Positions 32,845-47,800 of a stretch of DNA of 64,000 bases are shown here, piece after piece. The DNA is from Ilex aquifolium (taxonomy: Eukaryota; Streptophyta; Magnoliopsida; Aquifoliales; Aquifoliaceae). The first letter of the stretch is position 1; each line of letters opens with the position of its first letter. The notes beneath the pieces are model-generated. The model saw only the letters and a list, made by a program, of their open reading frames with translations, was not told where the DNA came from and made no database searches. The stretch spans positions 32,014,093-32,078,092 of the forward strand of contig OX637392.1 of NCBI GenBank assembly GCA_951799425.1, read 5' to 3'. The position numbers and the translations under genes were made by a program.

Positions 32845-35800
32845 GTGATTCCCTAATTATAATTTTTTAGCTACCATGTATGATTAACAGTGTTTGTAAT
32901 CATTACATCTGTCTTCAGATTTAAGAAGTTGCTTGTGTCAGACTGTTTAGCATGGTCACTCTCATTCTGTTACAATTTTGGGCATTTCTTAGTGCATGTC
33001 ATTTCATGATGATATGAGATAAAAATTGGAGATGACTCATTGTTTATTGCCTGTTTACCAGTTTCAAGGTGGCTGTTGCAATGCCGAATCTTGAAGAGCT
33101 GCTGAAAGATACACCAACCCATATTTTTGCTTCTGTGTGGTTTGAATGGAAGAAAACAAAATTTTATCCTACTCACTACAGTGAACTAGTTCGACTTGCT
33201 GCTCTCTACAAGTAAGAATTCTACTCCTTGTTACATATCTTTATGCCTACAGCATATAATAATAGTGCTTTCATCTCAGACTGTTAAACATTTCACAGTC
33301 TGGGTTACTTAAACTCCATTGTTAATAGATATTGAAAGATTGAAGGAAAATGCATTATACCCAGGAAAGAAGCACATCAATATTCAATTAGCACGCGTCT
33401 AAAATGGAATGATGAAAGATGCACAGAGAAAAAGATACTGCACAAGTCATGGAATATGGGAGTTAAATTAAACTTTTGGCAGATAAGTACAAATATAAAA
33501 TATATATTAATTGACTACGTGTATATAAATTTATAATTATATAGTATTTTAGATAATAGAAAATTGAGCACAAATGTAAGATAAATAGTAACTGACTTAT
33601 TGTTTATAAATGTTCTATGATATATAATGTTGTATAGTAGTGAAAACGATCTAAATAAGAGTTTCAAAATGAATTGCGACCCAAAAAACCGTACCAACTA
33701 AGTCCACCCCTATCGTACTGTGTACCTAAGAAAGTGTTATACCCGTACTACGTATTAAAGCGACCCACTATCGAAGTAACATTGGGTTAGACCAATAAAA
33801 CCAATTACATGCCTAATATTGTCAAAAAATAAAAAGTGCAGAAAATTTGTCATCCTCACTAATGTCAAGTTTACCAGATAATCTAGTAGCATTCTCAACC
33901 CCCTCACTTATGTCCTTCTAAACGATGACTTAGTAGATTATTGAAGTTGTAAAGATGGTATTAGAATTTGTAAGGAAGAGAAGAATAAGAGAGGTAAGAA
34001 AAAGAGAGAGAAAGAATAATCTATATGTAGGCTATGTTTTCCTACACCCTCTTATTTATATTGAACAATATCTTGGGTAATTACAATATTACCCTACATA
34101 AATCTAACTAAATAAAAATAAGAACTCTAACATTTCCCTTCAAGTTGGAGCAGAAGGATAAAAAATGTATAGGTTGGAACAAAGATTATTGAAGGTAGCA
34201 CGAGACAATAGTTTGGTAAAAATATCATTCAGTTGATCATTAGACTTGATATATGGACTTGATATATGGAGTGATAATCTTCTTTCCCATTAGGAGATCC
34301 CGAATGAAATGACAATCCACTTCGATATGTTTGTTGCGCTCATGAAATACTGAATTACTGGTAAAGAAAATAGATGTTTGATTATCAAAATGCATCTGCA
34401 TAGGAGAAGACATACTAATCCCCATATCACGAAGTAAAAAACTCACCCACAACATTTCACACGGTTGTCTGAGCTATAGCTCGATACTTTGCTTTTGTAT
34501 TAAAACGTGCAATTACATTTTGTTTCTTGCTACGCCAAGTAACAAGATTACTACCAACAAATATGCAATACCCATAAGTCTAGGGAGCACAGATACTTTT
34601 TGGAAGGGTGCCGTGGTAGTGTTGGACATGTGTCTGATGTGGACATGCGTCAGATACGGTTAGAAGTGTCCAGAATAGTGAGCTTAGTTGAACACGGCTA
34701 AGATACGACCAGGACATGCATAGGATACGACCATGATACGGCAAAGATACAATCAATAATTTTTTTTTTCTAAAAAATGACTGGTAACTATTAAAAGGAG
34801 TGTGATTTTTATTTTTTTACTATATTTTTTATTATATTTTTTATTATGTAACTTATATATTATGAATGTTAATGGATGTAATGATGTTTGATGAAAATGG
34901 TGGATATTTATTTTAATCTATTTTAATATTAATCAAAAGTTAATATTTGTCAGGTCTTATTATTAATATTAATATTATATAATATATGCTTTATTTTTAA
35001 TATATTATAATTATGTTATTATCTGAAAAATATATTATGTTATTTTAATAGCTGCATCATTGCCGTAATCATGTCTTATAATTTTGAACTTTGTCGTATC
35101 CCCATGTCCGTGTCCGTGCTTCCTATCTATAAGTAGATTGTCTTTCAATATAACTACTTGCCTAGTCAGCATCAGAAAAGTCAGTAATAGTCATACATGA
35201 TGAAGACCGGTATAATAATTCTTTTTTAGGTGTTCTTTTAAGATACTGAAGAATACAATAGGCAGCCTCCCAATGAGGCTTATGATGAGCATGCTAAGAA
35301 GCACGGACACAGATACGATAGGGCACGGACACACGGACATGTCATTTTCCTAAAAAGTAGGACACATATACGTTGAATAAAATATAATTTTATATATTTT
35401 TGTATGACCAGAAGTTTACACATTTGGCTCAACTTACATTTTAGATACCATAAGTTAAAAGTTTGAACCAAATATATAGAGCTAAAATATGGGAAATACA
35501 AGCCCAACAACCCAAATTTGACCTCAATTCAATATAATGTGAATTGGGCCCATTAATTTAAGATTCCAAAAAAGAGTCTGAAGCCTCTTAGGGAGGCCCG
35601 CCCAGTTCAGATAAGTTGGACAAGTGTAATGTGATCTGAGATCTCACATGTCAAAAGGCATATCTCATGCCAAAAGCTCTCTCTTTCTCTCTCTCCTTCC
35701 TGTTCCTCTATGACTTCTTGCCTTTCTTTTCTCATCTCTCCTCCTTCCAAAATCTTCAATTTACAATGGAACAACTGTTGTTTCACTTCGTGTTTTCCTC

Positions 35801-38800
35801 CCAGAAAAGGAATCTCCTGGGCAGCTTTTTAACAGAGGGGTAATAGCCTCTATTTATCATCTTCGTCTTCCTTACGATGTAGTTTTTTCCTACTGTTGGT
35901 TTATTCTCCTGACAACGAACCAATGGGTCATGGCCGTTGTTTAGCATCTTCGTCTCCTTCATGCGATTCAGTTCTTTATTTTGTTTCATCTACCAATGAC
36001 AAATAACTGTGAGTATTTTCAATGGATTTCAAACTACAAACTTTTTTCAAAACGTGTCCCGACGTGTACGAAATTAAAAAATAAAAAATAAAAAAATTGG
36101 ACACTTTTCTGCTTGTTCGATACGTGTCCGTGTCCCAGATGTGTCGGACACGGATATGTTAGCCATTTTAACTTGTCGGCGCTTCATAGTGAGCACGTAT
36201 AAATTGACTAATCACACCAACTCCAAATGTAATATAAGGACGCGTAACTATGAGATAGATCATTTTACCAACTAACCTTCGATAGTACCCTATGTCATTA
36301 AAAACTTCTCTAGTCTCGGCATCTAACTTGATTGTAGAATCCACGGGTGTGTCAATAGGACGACCACCCAAAGTACCAGTTTTAGATAATAAATTTAATA
36401 CGTATTTTCATTGGCATAAATTAATACATTCCTTTGACCAAGCAACCTCAATCTCAAGAAAGTATCGAAGAAAACTCAGATCTTTAGTGTGAAACTACTT
36501 CCCCAAATGGAGCTTAAAATTGACAATACCATCAGAATCATCACCACTAATGATAATGAATGATATGAAGTAGAGCGTTGAAAACCATACTGAAGGACCA
36601 CATCACTGTTCGTGGCGATTGTTTCAAACCATATAATGCTTTCTTCAGATGACATACTAATTGTTCCTTATCAGAAGCGATATAACCTGGAGGCTGAATC
36701 ATGTGTATCTCCTCCAACAAATCTCTATGTAAAAAAACATTCTTTATGCCCAGCAGGTATAAGGGCCAATAACAACAGGCTGCAACCGAAATACGAAATA
36801 AGAATTCTAATAGAGTTAAGTCGAGCAACAAAAAAAAAAAAGATCTTATAGTAATCGATACCATATGTCTGAGTGTATCCTTTGGTAATCAACTGAGCCT
36901 TTAAATGTTCGATAGAGCTATTAGAAAGATATTTCACAAATAAGCTGCTTCCTAAGAGAGAGTGAAGTGAGATCCAAAGTCTGATTCTCATGAAGAGCTT
37001 TCATTTCCTCATCCATAGCTAGTTTCCATCTAGGAGATGCCAAAGCCGGTGTCAAAGAACTAGGAATAACAACAGATTACAAGTTAGATGCAAAACAACG
37101 AATTGATGAGGAAAATCAATGGTAAGGAAATAAAATTAGAATGGGATGCTTGGGCACTGTTACGAATACCTTTCCTCATGCTGGTCCGAAGAAGAGGGAA
37201 TAACAGAAGGCTCAGAAGGAAGGACCTTAATTGAATCAGGTGATGACTGTGGAACAGGAGTATATGGTACAACCTGTATGTTCTTGGTGTGTTGATAAAC
37301 CTACAATGGGGGGTTAGTAGGTGAAGAAGAAGTTGTACAAGTTGGTATAATAGGTAATAACAGCTCCTCTTGACTAGAAGAAACCAAATCTGGGAAAAAA
37401 ATATGTTTTGAGGTAGGAAAGAATGGAGAGGACTCAAAGAAGGTAATATCGTTATTAACTCTTGGGTCATAGCATCGATAACCTTTCTGAGTACAAGAAT
37501 ATTCCAAAAAGACACTTAATCCAGCAGAGAGAAAGTTTATCCCTACCTGAACCAAGTAGCTGAACAAATGCAACATAACCAAAAGCACAAGGAGTCTGAC
37601 CAATGGGATGTAGTAGGATAAAGTAATGAGAAGGGAGATTTGTTACCTAAAACAGAGAAAGGCATTTGATTAATAAGATAAACAGAAATAAGAACAACAT
37701 TTGCCCAATAGTGCTTACGAATATGCATATTAAACATTAAAGCATGAGCTACATTTAAGATATAATGATGTTTTTATTTAGTAGTACCATTTTGTTGGTA
37801 TGTGTGAGCGCAAGAAATTTGATGAATGATACTATGGTCAGCACAAAAGGAATGCATAAATAATTGAACATACTCAAGATTGTCAGAACGAATCTAAGAA
37901 CTAAAGAGTAAATAGAGGACAGATGGAAACAACAAACAAGGTGGTGGAGAAGAGATCTTATAGCTCACCTTTGTTGCAGAGACGAAGAGGAGAGAGAGAA
38001 AACTTGAACTCTAGAGTGGTTTGTTGGTCTAAGAGCTTGCTTTTCCCTCTCGCTATACAGTCAGTTTCTATCTGATCGCCTAATAAGCAAAATGGAAGAG
38101 AAATGAGTGGCTGGGGGCAAAAGCGTGATGTAGGACAGTAGTATAAAATCAAAATCTGTATTGTTTAGGGGCTGTGAATAGTACCCATGAATAGTAATAG
38201 AGCTGTGAACGGTGACTTGAATAGTAATATTGGCTAGGAATCACTTATTTAGTTTGAGTCAATTTGCTAGTATTAATATTTTATATGCTCTTTTAATAGT
38301 TTTTAGACTCACGAGTTTTTTTTTGTAATTTCTAGAATTTTGGAATGGGTCATAGTCCAACCCGTGGGTCGTATTTTGGGTAAAATTCTAGTGTTGAATA
38401 TTCTAGAATTCAGAATTCTAGTTCTAGTTTATTTTAGTCTTTCTAATTTTTAGTAATATATAATTTTTTATAGTCCTAGAGACTTTAGAATTCTAATCTT
38501 TTAGGATTAGGAGTACTCGAATTTGCGTTTCCTTGAGCATCTTATGGATTGCATCAAAGGGTTTAAACATCTTCAATTGGGAAATGGGCCACACAAAGAA
38601 GCCCTTGGATAAGCCCAATTTATCATTTTTTCCTTGGTGCTGATAGAAGTTGTTCTGGCCCAATAAACTAATGGAAAAACCGCTCAATAAGCTCGAGTCC
38701 AAATAGACCAGACTTCTTTTCTTTTGAATCCAACAAAAGCTAAAGTTTTTACCCCCCAAACAGGCCCATAATGACTGAAAAACATGGTTCAAAGTCGCGA

Positions 38801-41800
38801 CATCAGGTCCAAAAACACTAGATAGAATATAGACATTACAAAAAATTAGATAGAAGCTCCAAAAAACATATAAAAAAATCATGAAAATTTTTAAAAAATA
38901 TAAACATCATCATCCATATATTATATGTCCACAATACATCTAAAATTACATTAAACATAATTAAATTGAAAATATAAGGGCGTTATCAAACATAATTATC
39001 ATTATTAGTGTTCAATTTAAGTATTTAAGAACATGTTGATATTTTGACATTTAGTTAATATTTTGAGCTTAAAAAAATTGATATATTTATTATTTAATGG
39101 TCCATGAAAGAGTAAATTTTACATCAAGCAAACTTGGGTAAAAGTGTACCCAAAAACTATTACCTAAAAATAAAAAAAATTAATCATTTTAAAAGAAAAT
39201 AAAGAAGTTAAAAGAATAAAAAAATCTGCCTATTTTTATCCGTTTGGACATTCCTGAAAAAGTGTACCCAAAAACATTACCCACATAATCACTATAGTAT
39301 GGACTGAACAATGGTGTCTTTTTCCAGTAGCAATTGATTTACTGGTTGATTACTAACACCATGTATGTGTGTTTGTTTTTTGAGCTATCCAGATACGGTG
39401 GAATCTATCTTGATTTTGACGTAGTAGTGTTGAAACCATTATCTTCACTGAATAATACTATTGGCTTGGAGGATGTACTAGCCGGAAGCCCAATGAATGG
39501 CGCTGTGATGGCATTTAGAAAGCACAGGTACGTCAAGAACTCCGTCTGACTTGATTTTATTTGGTATTTTTGTTGTTCTTTTTCATTGTGGTCTTCTTCT
39601 TTAATAATGTTGAGAGTAATAGTGAAGCATAATAGTTTGTAGTCGTTTTTTGCTTTTAGCTTTTGCTTTTGCATATGCATATGCAAAATCTTGCGCGCTA
39701 TGATTGCATTACTCAAAGTTCTCATAAGGATCGCCAATGGGCCAATCTAGGCTATAGACTTGTGACTGAGTTGGCCCAACCTGGGTCTAGAAGGGTGGCC
39801 CAGGTGGTCCTTTAGCGGGATATTTAGCAGGCCGGCCTGATGGTCTTAAATGGGATTATTTTATTATTGAAACTAAATATCTACTTCTGTAGAATTCTAC
39901 AACCATAAAGTGTGTTACTAAAGTGGCAATTGGGATGAGGAAATAACTTTCATATATTGACGTAAATAATTACATCAATATTATAACTAACTGTCTTCTC
40001 TGGTGAACTACCAGCCATTCAATTAGGACTAGTGTTATTGGGCTTTCATATTATGGTGTAACGGTTACAACTTCCATTGAATGCCTAACCCATTAACAAC
40101 CATTTTGGATCTTAAAGTTCTTTCTTATACATATGAGGGGGTTTTGATATGTAAACATAATGAATGTAAAAGATGCAAAAAGGAGATTTAAGCAGTTAAG
40201 AAAGTATTTTGCAGAGAGAAGTAGGGACTAAATAGAGTGACAATTTTTTTGGTGAAAAAAATAAACAATTGACAACTTTTTTATCAACTAGCAATAACCT
40301 GGGCTGAAGACATTCTTCAATATCAAAAATTGAGTATTGATCGTGTAACATTTATATTTTAAATAGTAATTTTTTTGGGTTTAATTATGCCATTTAAAAT
40401 TAAAGTGAATAGAGAGAAAATAAAGAGAGGTATGAGAGAGAGAAGAAAGGGGTAGGTGTTCATTAATGAGGTTGTGTAACATCGTGGGCTGTTTGAAGAA
40501 GATGATGTCTTTGAGCAGCGGAATTTTTTTTTTTGGGATGATTTTTGTACCATTCGATTAAAATAGAAGATGAAAATTGGATCAATCTTGACCGTTATTG
40601 TGTTTTCATAAGTTGAGAATTCAATTTCCTAGCTATAATATTAGATAGATTTCTTGTAAATGGAAAGCCTAATTCACCTTCCTCCCTTCCCAATCAAATA
40701 TAATGGTCTGCTAATCTTTCCCCCATAGTTGAAAAACCTAATATCCTTGCTTTAAATAGCTGTGGAATATGGATAACTGATGCAAGAGAGAATCGTAACC
40801 AAACAATTCAAAGATATCCAATGTTCAATTGTTGTTGGAGTAGAGTATTTATTGTCAAGGATTGTGATTGAAAATTTGTCCTTAAGGTTGGTTGAGGTAT
40901 TCAGGATACCATTTGTTATGGTTTAATGTTGTCTGTAGAAGGATAGTGTAAAGAAATGCCATGTGTTGTGGGTAATGTTGACATGGCAAGCCAACTCCAC
41001 GCATCGTGACAAGTAGGCAATTGTTCCAGTAACTTACTACTGTTAACGTATTCGATGTCTCTAAACAATGCCTTTAACATTTCGTCTAACCAAACCAAGG
41101 GTTGCTTGGGAAGATCCCTTGCAGACTGTACCAAACTGTCTTCATGTCCACGAGACAATCCCCATGGGATTCCTTGAATGAAAGCACATATGCTAGAGGT
41201 TGGACCGGCAAATGTGTGCCATGCTACATTTGACGGCCTCAAGTAGTGCATCATCCTGCATAGTGAGTTGTTCACCGAAACATTTCCGTTTTCAAGTTCA
41301 CCAAAACTATGCACCGAAACTAAATTTTGATCATTGTGGGCTGGTAGTTATGGTGATAGACGATCTACTTCTAGTTATTGTACATTTGTCGATGGTAATC
41401 CTTTTGCTTGGCACAATAAGAAGCAGAACGTAGTTGCATGTTCTAGTGCAGAGGGTGAGTATTATGCTATGACATATACTGCATGTGAGATGTTATGAGA
41501 CTTATTGAAGTGGAATGGGACTTGATGTGTCTTCCCTTATGAAGATACACTGTGATAATCAAGCATCCATTTTCATCGCAAGTAATCCGGTATTTCATGG
41601 GCGTACCAAACATATTGAAGTGGAATGTCATTTTATTCGAGATCTATTGATACAGAAAAAGATCATCAGTCCAAGGATCAATTCGGTACATTGTTTCGGT
41701 CACCTAGGAAACGGAAACATTTCGACGTGTTTTGGAAACGTTTCGACTCATTTCAAAAACAGAATGAAAAAAAATAAAAAATTTAAAATTATTTTTTCAA

Positions 41801-44800
41801 AACATTGGTCGTAATATCTTGAAACATTCCAAAATAATGAGAACATATTCTTTCTCCAACTAAATTACTGTAGTACTACAATATGTTTTGGATTGAAATC
41901 ATGCTTTGATACCATGAAAATTTTGGTCAAAGAAAGTAGATCGAAAAGAGAAAGAGAAAATATTATTATTGCTAAACAAGTCTGTAATACAACTTAACCT
42001 AAAATAGACAATGTAGACGTTTATATAGTAGGGCAACAAAAAATAAAATAAATGCCCAAACTACCCTTAATATTAATACTGTAACACCATGCACACAAAC
42101 AGTAGAAAAAGATGCCCCGAATGCCTTGTTTTCAGGAATTCACTAAGCTATAAATTATGTAGTTCATAATTTGGGAACTTTTCTATTGCCATCATCAATT
42201 GTGAACTGGACAAAAAGAAGCATGTTATATGTGTGTACATGCTTGTTTCGTGCATATATTGTTAGTCTTCTGTTTTGTAGCTGAATTCAGTCCACCAATC
42301 TATGCAGTCCCTTCATAATGGAGTGTTTGATGGAGTTTTATGCAATATATGATGATACCCGGTTGAGGTGGAATGGAGCTGATCTTTTGACTAGAGTAGC
42401 TAGAAATTTCTTGAGCAAAGAGAATTTCTTTGATAAACAGATGGAGCTAAAATTGCAACCCTCATTTGTTTTCTTTCCTATTAGTCATCACAACATTACA
42501 AGGTATGCTCTAAAAATCTTCGTTTGGGTATTTATGTTTGTGCATGCTTACAAGGGTACCTTCATTTACAATTCAATACCTTTGGCTATGATTTATATCC
42601 TCTGCTTTATTTCTATGAGATGGAAAATACTTCTTTATAGTTTCCTGATTGTTTGCAATATACAGTAGTAGTTAAGGCTGCTTCAATGTTAGTATATGTT
42701 GAGAGCAATGGAGCATTTATTGGGTGTTTCCTTGTGCATGTCATTCTTTATGTAACATTCTTAAATTTCGTGATATTAATGCAAATATGTGCAGCATTTG
42801 GGTATGTACATAGAAATTTAAATGCTGGAAGTTTAACCAGGCAAATGCAACCAGAATCCAATCCAGCATACAACAACAACTACAATTGATGATACACCAC
42901 GAGGATTAAGTATTTACTCAGATCTTGAAAGGAAACCTGCTTTTGGAATGTTTCTCAACCGAATTGAAGTAGAAAGTGAGAAAAACTGCAGCCTTTTATT
43001 AGCCTTAGGGAAGGGATTAAATTTCGTTTCGAAACGGTCAAAACATTTTTGTTTCCATGGAAATCGAAACGAATCATTGATTGAATATCAAAATTCATTT
43101 GTTTCGAGTGTTTCAAGGTGTTTTGGCAGCTTTCGAGGTGTTTCGACATGTTTCAACCAATGTTCCAGAAATAAATTTTTAAATTTTTTCTTTATTTTCA
43201 TCTTGTTTCTAAAAATATTTTCGAAACATTACGAAAATTTTCTATGTCCAAGCTCACCGAAATTATGTACTGAAACGAAATTTTGATCATTGGCCTCGGT
43301 GTATCCAACAGTGACATGGAGATTGGTAGCTGTTGTGGCCCCGAATCCTGAAAACCCAAGCTTCCAAATTTTGAAAACCCCAGCTTGTTTTAGAGCTATA
43401 GCTCTTTGTAGGAATCCTTTACTTTAGGACTTCAAAAATGCTGGAAAAGAGTTTGACCAGTTCTATTTATATCTACCCAAAAGTTTCTGTAGGAAGTAGG
43501 CCTGTTAGTGGAGCAGATTTTAATCCAAATTCGATCCGAATCCGAGTCCATTTAATTGGATATGGATTGATATTTTAATTTGTTTATCCGAATCTGATTA
43601 TGTTTTTGTAAACGAATTTGGATTTAGATACATGTAAATTCAATCCGATATATATATGCATACATACATATTTAATTGAGAGAAATTATTTTATATATAT
43701 ACAATTAGATTATTAATGAGATTGACATGAAATTAAACAAAAATTATTGAATAGAATGATTGATGGATTAAATTAGGTTGAAAGTTAACTCAAATTTGGT
43801 AAAATTACTATTTTTTTATGAAATTTTGTTGGAATTCAAAATTTCAAATCAAATTGGGTAATTGGATCAGATGTCTGATTATTAACGGATGTGAATGTGG
43901 ATTAAGATTTTAAAATCCGTCGGGTAAATGGATCAGATTTAGAACTCGGATTTTTTATTGGATTCGAATTCGGACATATCAAGTTCTGATCCAGATCCGA
44001 TCCGTTGATGACCCTAGTAGGAAGTCATGGTTTGCAATAAACCTCCAAAGAACTACATTAGTTACTAAATAACCCAAACACAATATTTGTTGAAAAAGTA
44101 CCACAAAGGCCCCACATGTGTGTAGCTTGGTCAATCTAAGATCAAAATATGAAATGATAAAAATGTCCTTAACCATGTACTTATATATCAATGTACTAAA
44201 GACACATAATTGCTACTACAGATTCTTATGCCTACGATTTGCATCATTTTCCTCCGGTTAGAAAGAACTTGCCTACATGCGAGTTGCTATTTTCGTCACA
44301 TAACACATCTTAGGGTTAACACGTAAAAACTTAGCTTCATTTATCCATGAATCACCATAATCTGTCTTTTCGACCCATTTCACAAGAAATTAAAAGTAGG
44401 CACTAGCTCTAGTCTTGTTTTTTTGCATCTGAATCACACTTTCCAGCTTATCATTTTCTCTAGTGAACGCCTAATTCGATATTTTATTTTAAGCATATCC
44501 TTTTTCAACATACAAATCACCGTGAAACCTATGGATATTGATCATATTAAAAATAGGTGATATTTTCTAAGTAGTGAGGAAGCTCAACTTCATAGGCATT
44601 CTCACCAAATTTGCATAAGATTTTACCTCCACTTGGTGAATAGTGCCTTGGCTCGCCACGAGCCCAATTTCTTGCTTTTCAACTTGTAATAAGTACCTCT
44701 TTTCGAAGGAAAATCATGAACCAATCTTCTACTTGGTACTCTTTGAAACTCCAATTGCGATCAACTTCTTCTTTGTGACATTGATTCATTTCTTTCAACT

Positions 44801-47800
44801 TCTTTCAAACTTCTTTTTGAACTTACTTTAGATTTTCTGCGTATGCAATAGCATTGTTGTTAGCTTGGGACCGATTTCATACATCCATAAGTTCACTAAC
44901 TTGATTCTATTTGCTTCCATACACGGGTAGAACAGGACTCTTTCCTATAGACCTATTAACTATGTTATTATAGGCAAATTCAATTTGTGCCGAGATCAAA
45001 TCCCATTGCCCTATGTTGTCATTTGCAAGGCATCACAACAAGTTTTCCAAACTTCGATTTACTACTTCAGTTTGACCATCTATGTGGTGATGCTATGCAT
45101 TACTAAATTGTAGCTTAGGTTCTAGCTATCTTCACAAAGTTTTCCAAAAATAATTTGGAATCTTTGTATCCTAACCAGAGCTGATAGTTTTCGACACACC
45201 ATGCTAACTATTTTTCAAAAGAACAGACTTGCCATGTGGGTTGATCTAGAGTCTTCTTATCCACAAGGAAATGAGTCATCTTGGAGAAACGATCAACAAC
45301 AAGAAGAATGGAATCAAATTCCCTTACCGTCTGCCATAAACCCAACACAAAATTTATACTAATTTGAACCCATGGAGTTGGTATAGGGGTGATCACTCTT
45401 TTCGACTAGTACATGAGACTGACAATCTCCATCCTATTCGAACTATGCCATTAATCTCTGGTTTTTTTGTTTCTAATTTTCCCTATAACTTATTGTTTGT
45501 AAGTCAGCTAACTAAGTCATTACAGTGTCATGTAGCTTTTTTTTCCATCCTCCTGTGTTTTTTAGGACCTTAAGATAAAAAAAGTGATTGGTTTGGGGCG
45601 TGAGAGCAATGACCGGTACTACTTAGATCCTGGTGGTTCTGATCTTGCCTTGAGTACAACCATGTCTCCTCTTTAGTGGCACTTCTGACTAGGTCATCTC
45701 TCCTTGCAAAAGTTATCCCTAGTTTGAGTTCATCTTTTGTGTTTGAATGTGAGGGTTGTCAATTAGGCAAGCATCGCCGTAGTTCTTTTCCTCCTAATTC
45801 TTCAAGTCGTCAGCGTAGTTCGTTTCATGTTGTTTATAAAGACATTTGGGGTCCGGTAAGAGTCAAAAGTATTTATGATTTTCAGTATTTTGTCATATTT
45901 GTTAATGATTTTTCTCGTATAACTTGGTTATTTCTTATGAAAGATCGATTTGAATTGCCTATAGTCTTTACTGCCTTTTATAAAGAAATTTTGGTTCAGT
46001 TCGATAATCGTATTAAAATTCTTCAGTCTGACAATGCTCTTGAGAATATTCAATTATTTAAGAAAAACTTATTTGCAGACCGTGATATTATCCATTAAAT
46101 TACTTGTCTTCATACCTCCCAACAAAATGGCATTGTTGAAAATAAATATCGCCATTAGTTGGATGTTGCCCGTACCTTGATGCTTTAGCATGCATGTGCC
46201 AAAATCATATTAGGCTGATGCAGTTTTTATTTCAGTTTATCTTATTAATCGTATGCCTTACTCCATTTTGGACTACAAATCTCCTTTCTCGTTACTTTAC
46301 CCTAATAAACTGCCATTTGGACTCACTCTTCATGTGTTTGGTTGCGTTGCATTTATTCATATTCTTGGTCTGGGGCGGGATAAACTTTCGGCTTGTTCAG
46401 TTAAGTATATTTTTTTGAAATATTTTCGTACTCAGAAAGGTTATCAGTACTATGACTCAGTCTCTCACCGATACTATGTTAGTGCTGATGCTACTTTTTT
46501 TGAATCATCGTTTTTCTTTTCTGCGTCAAGACATACACTTTCACAAGATTTAGTTTTTCTGGTCAAGGGTAGCCCTTGCTACCTATTTGTACCAGACTAT
46601 GTATCTTCTCTCTCCTTGATTACTACTCCGTTGCAGGTTTATTGTCGTTCTGAGGACATACATGTTCCATATGCTCTAGGCCCATAGCCATCACCTGATT
46701 TTATTGATGTCTCTGAGCCGTCAGTTAGTTCATCATCTTCTAATTTATCTATTACATTGAGGAAATGTGCTTGTACCTGTATGGTTGTACCAAACATCCC
46801 ATTTCTAATTTTGTTTTTTTGTATCGGCTTTCATCATCCTTTCGTTGTTTTGCGTTGACTTTGTCTTCTGCATTTGTTCCTAGTTCTTTGTAACATGCTT
46901 TGACATCTCTTGCTTGGAAATTAGCTATGGATGAGGAAATGAGAGTCCTTTATGAGAATTAGACATGTGATCTTACTCCTTTTTCTTGTGGTAAGTAGCC
47001 TGTTTGTTGTCGTTGGGTTTATACAGTGAAGTATCATCCCTTGATGGTTCAGTTAGTGTATCATCTAAAGAAAGCATTATATGGTATGAACAATCACCAC
47101 GTGCTTGGTTTGATAAGTTCAGTGTTGTAGTTCAGTATGGTTTTTAGTGCTCTATCTCAGACCATTCAGTTTTTATTTATCGTTCTTCTAGAGACGTTAT
47201 TATTCTTATTGTGTATGTTGATGACATCATCATTAGCAGTAATGACTCAGATGGTATTGTACACTTTAAGATTAATTTGGGGAAGCAGTTTCATACCAAA
47301 GACCTTGGCCTTCTTCGATATTTTCTTTGGATTGAAATTACTCGTTCAAAAGAAGGTATGAGTTTGTGCCAATGGAAGAATGTATTGGATTTATTGTTTG
47401 AAATTGGTACTCTTGGTGCACGTCCAGCTGATACTTTCATGGACTCCATAGTTAAATTAGATGCTGATAGTGGTGAAGTTTTTTGATGATGTAGGGCGTT
47501 ATCGAAGGTTAGTTGGTAAGCTGATTTATCTTATAGTTACACGTCCTGATATTATCTATGCTGTTGGTGTGGTTAGTTAGTTCTTGCATGTTCTTCGTAA
47601 GTCTTATTGAGAGATTATTTATTGTATTCTTTGGTATTTAAAATGAGCACCAGGTAAATGATTATTATATTGTTATTAATCCTCCATGATTGTTAGTTTT
47701 TCTGACGTTGACTAGACAGGTAGTCGTACTGATAGACGATTTACTTCAGGTTATTGTACATTTATTGGTGGTAATCTTGTTACTTGACATAAAAAGAAAC

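Larger units (their letters stand above)
33944..37920 (-). mobile_element. Ty1/copia retrotransposon in intron 2 (fossil)
   Basis: On the minus strand, from right to left: integrase core pieces (about 37740-37300), reverse transcriptase (about 36990-36550), RNase H with [11 protein letters not shown] near 34300, a polypurine tract at 34133-34141 and a short 3' LTR (about 33944-34132) beginning TGTTAGAG. The 5' end, including gag and the 5' LTR, is missing. It is broken with many interruptions and is itself split by two small DNA-transposon insertions, so it is old. It lies antisense to the glycosyltransferase gene. Confidence 0.85.

Noticed and set aside
38493-38882. Minus-strand frame of 129 codons in intron 2
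   Set aside because: No motif recognised, no splice context and no repeat support; kept only as an unexplained frame within the intron entry.
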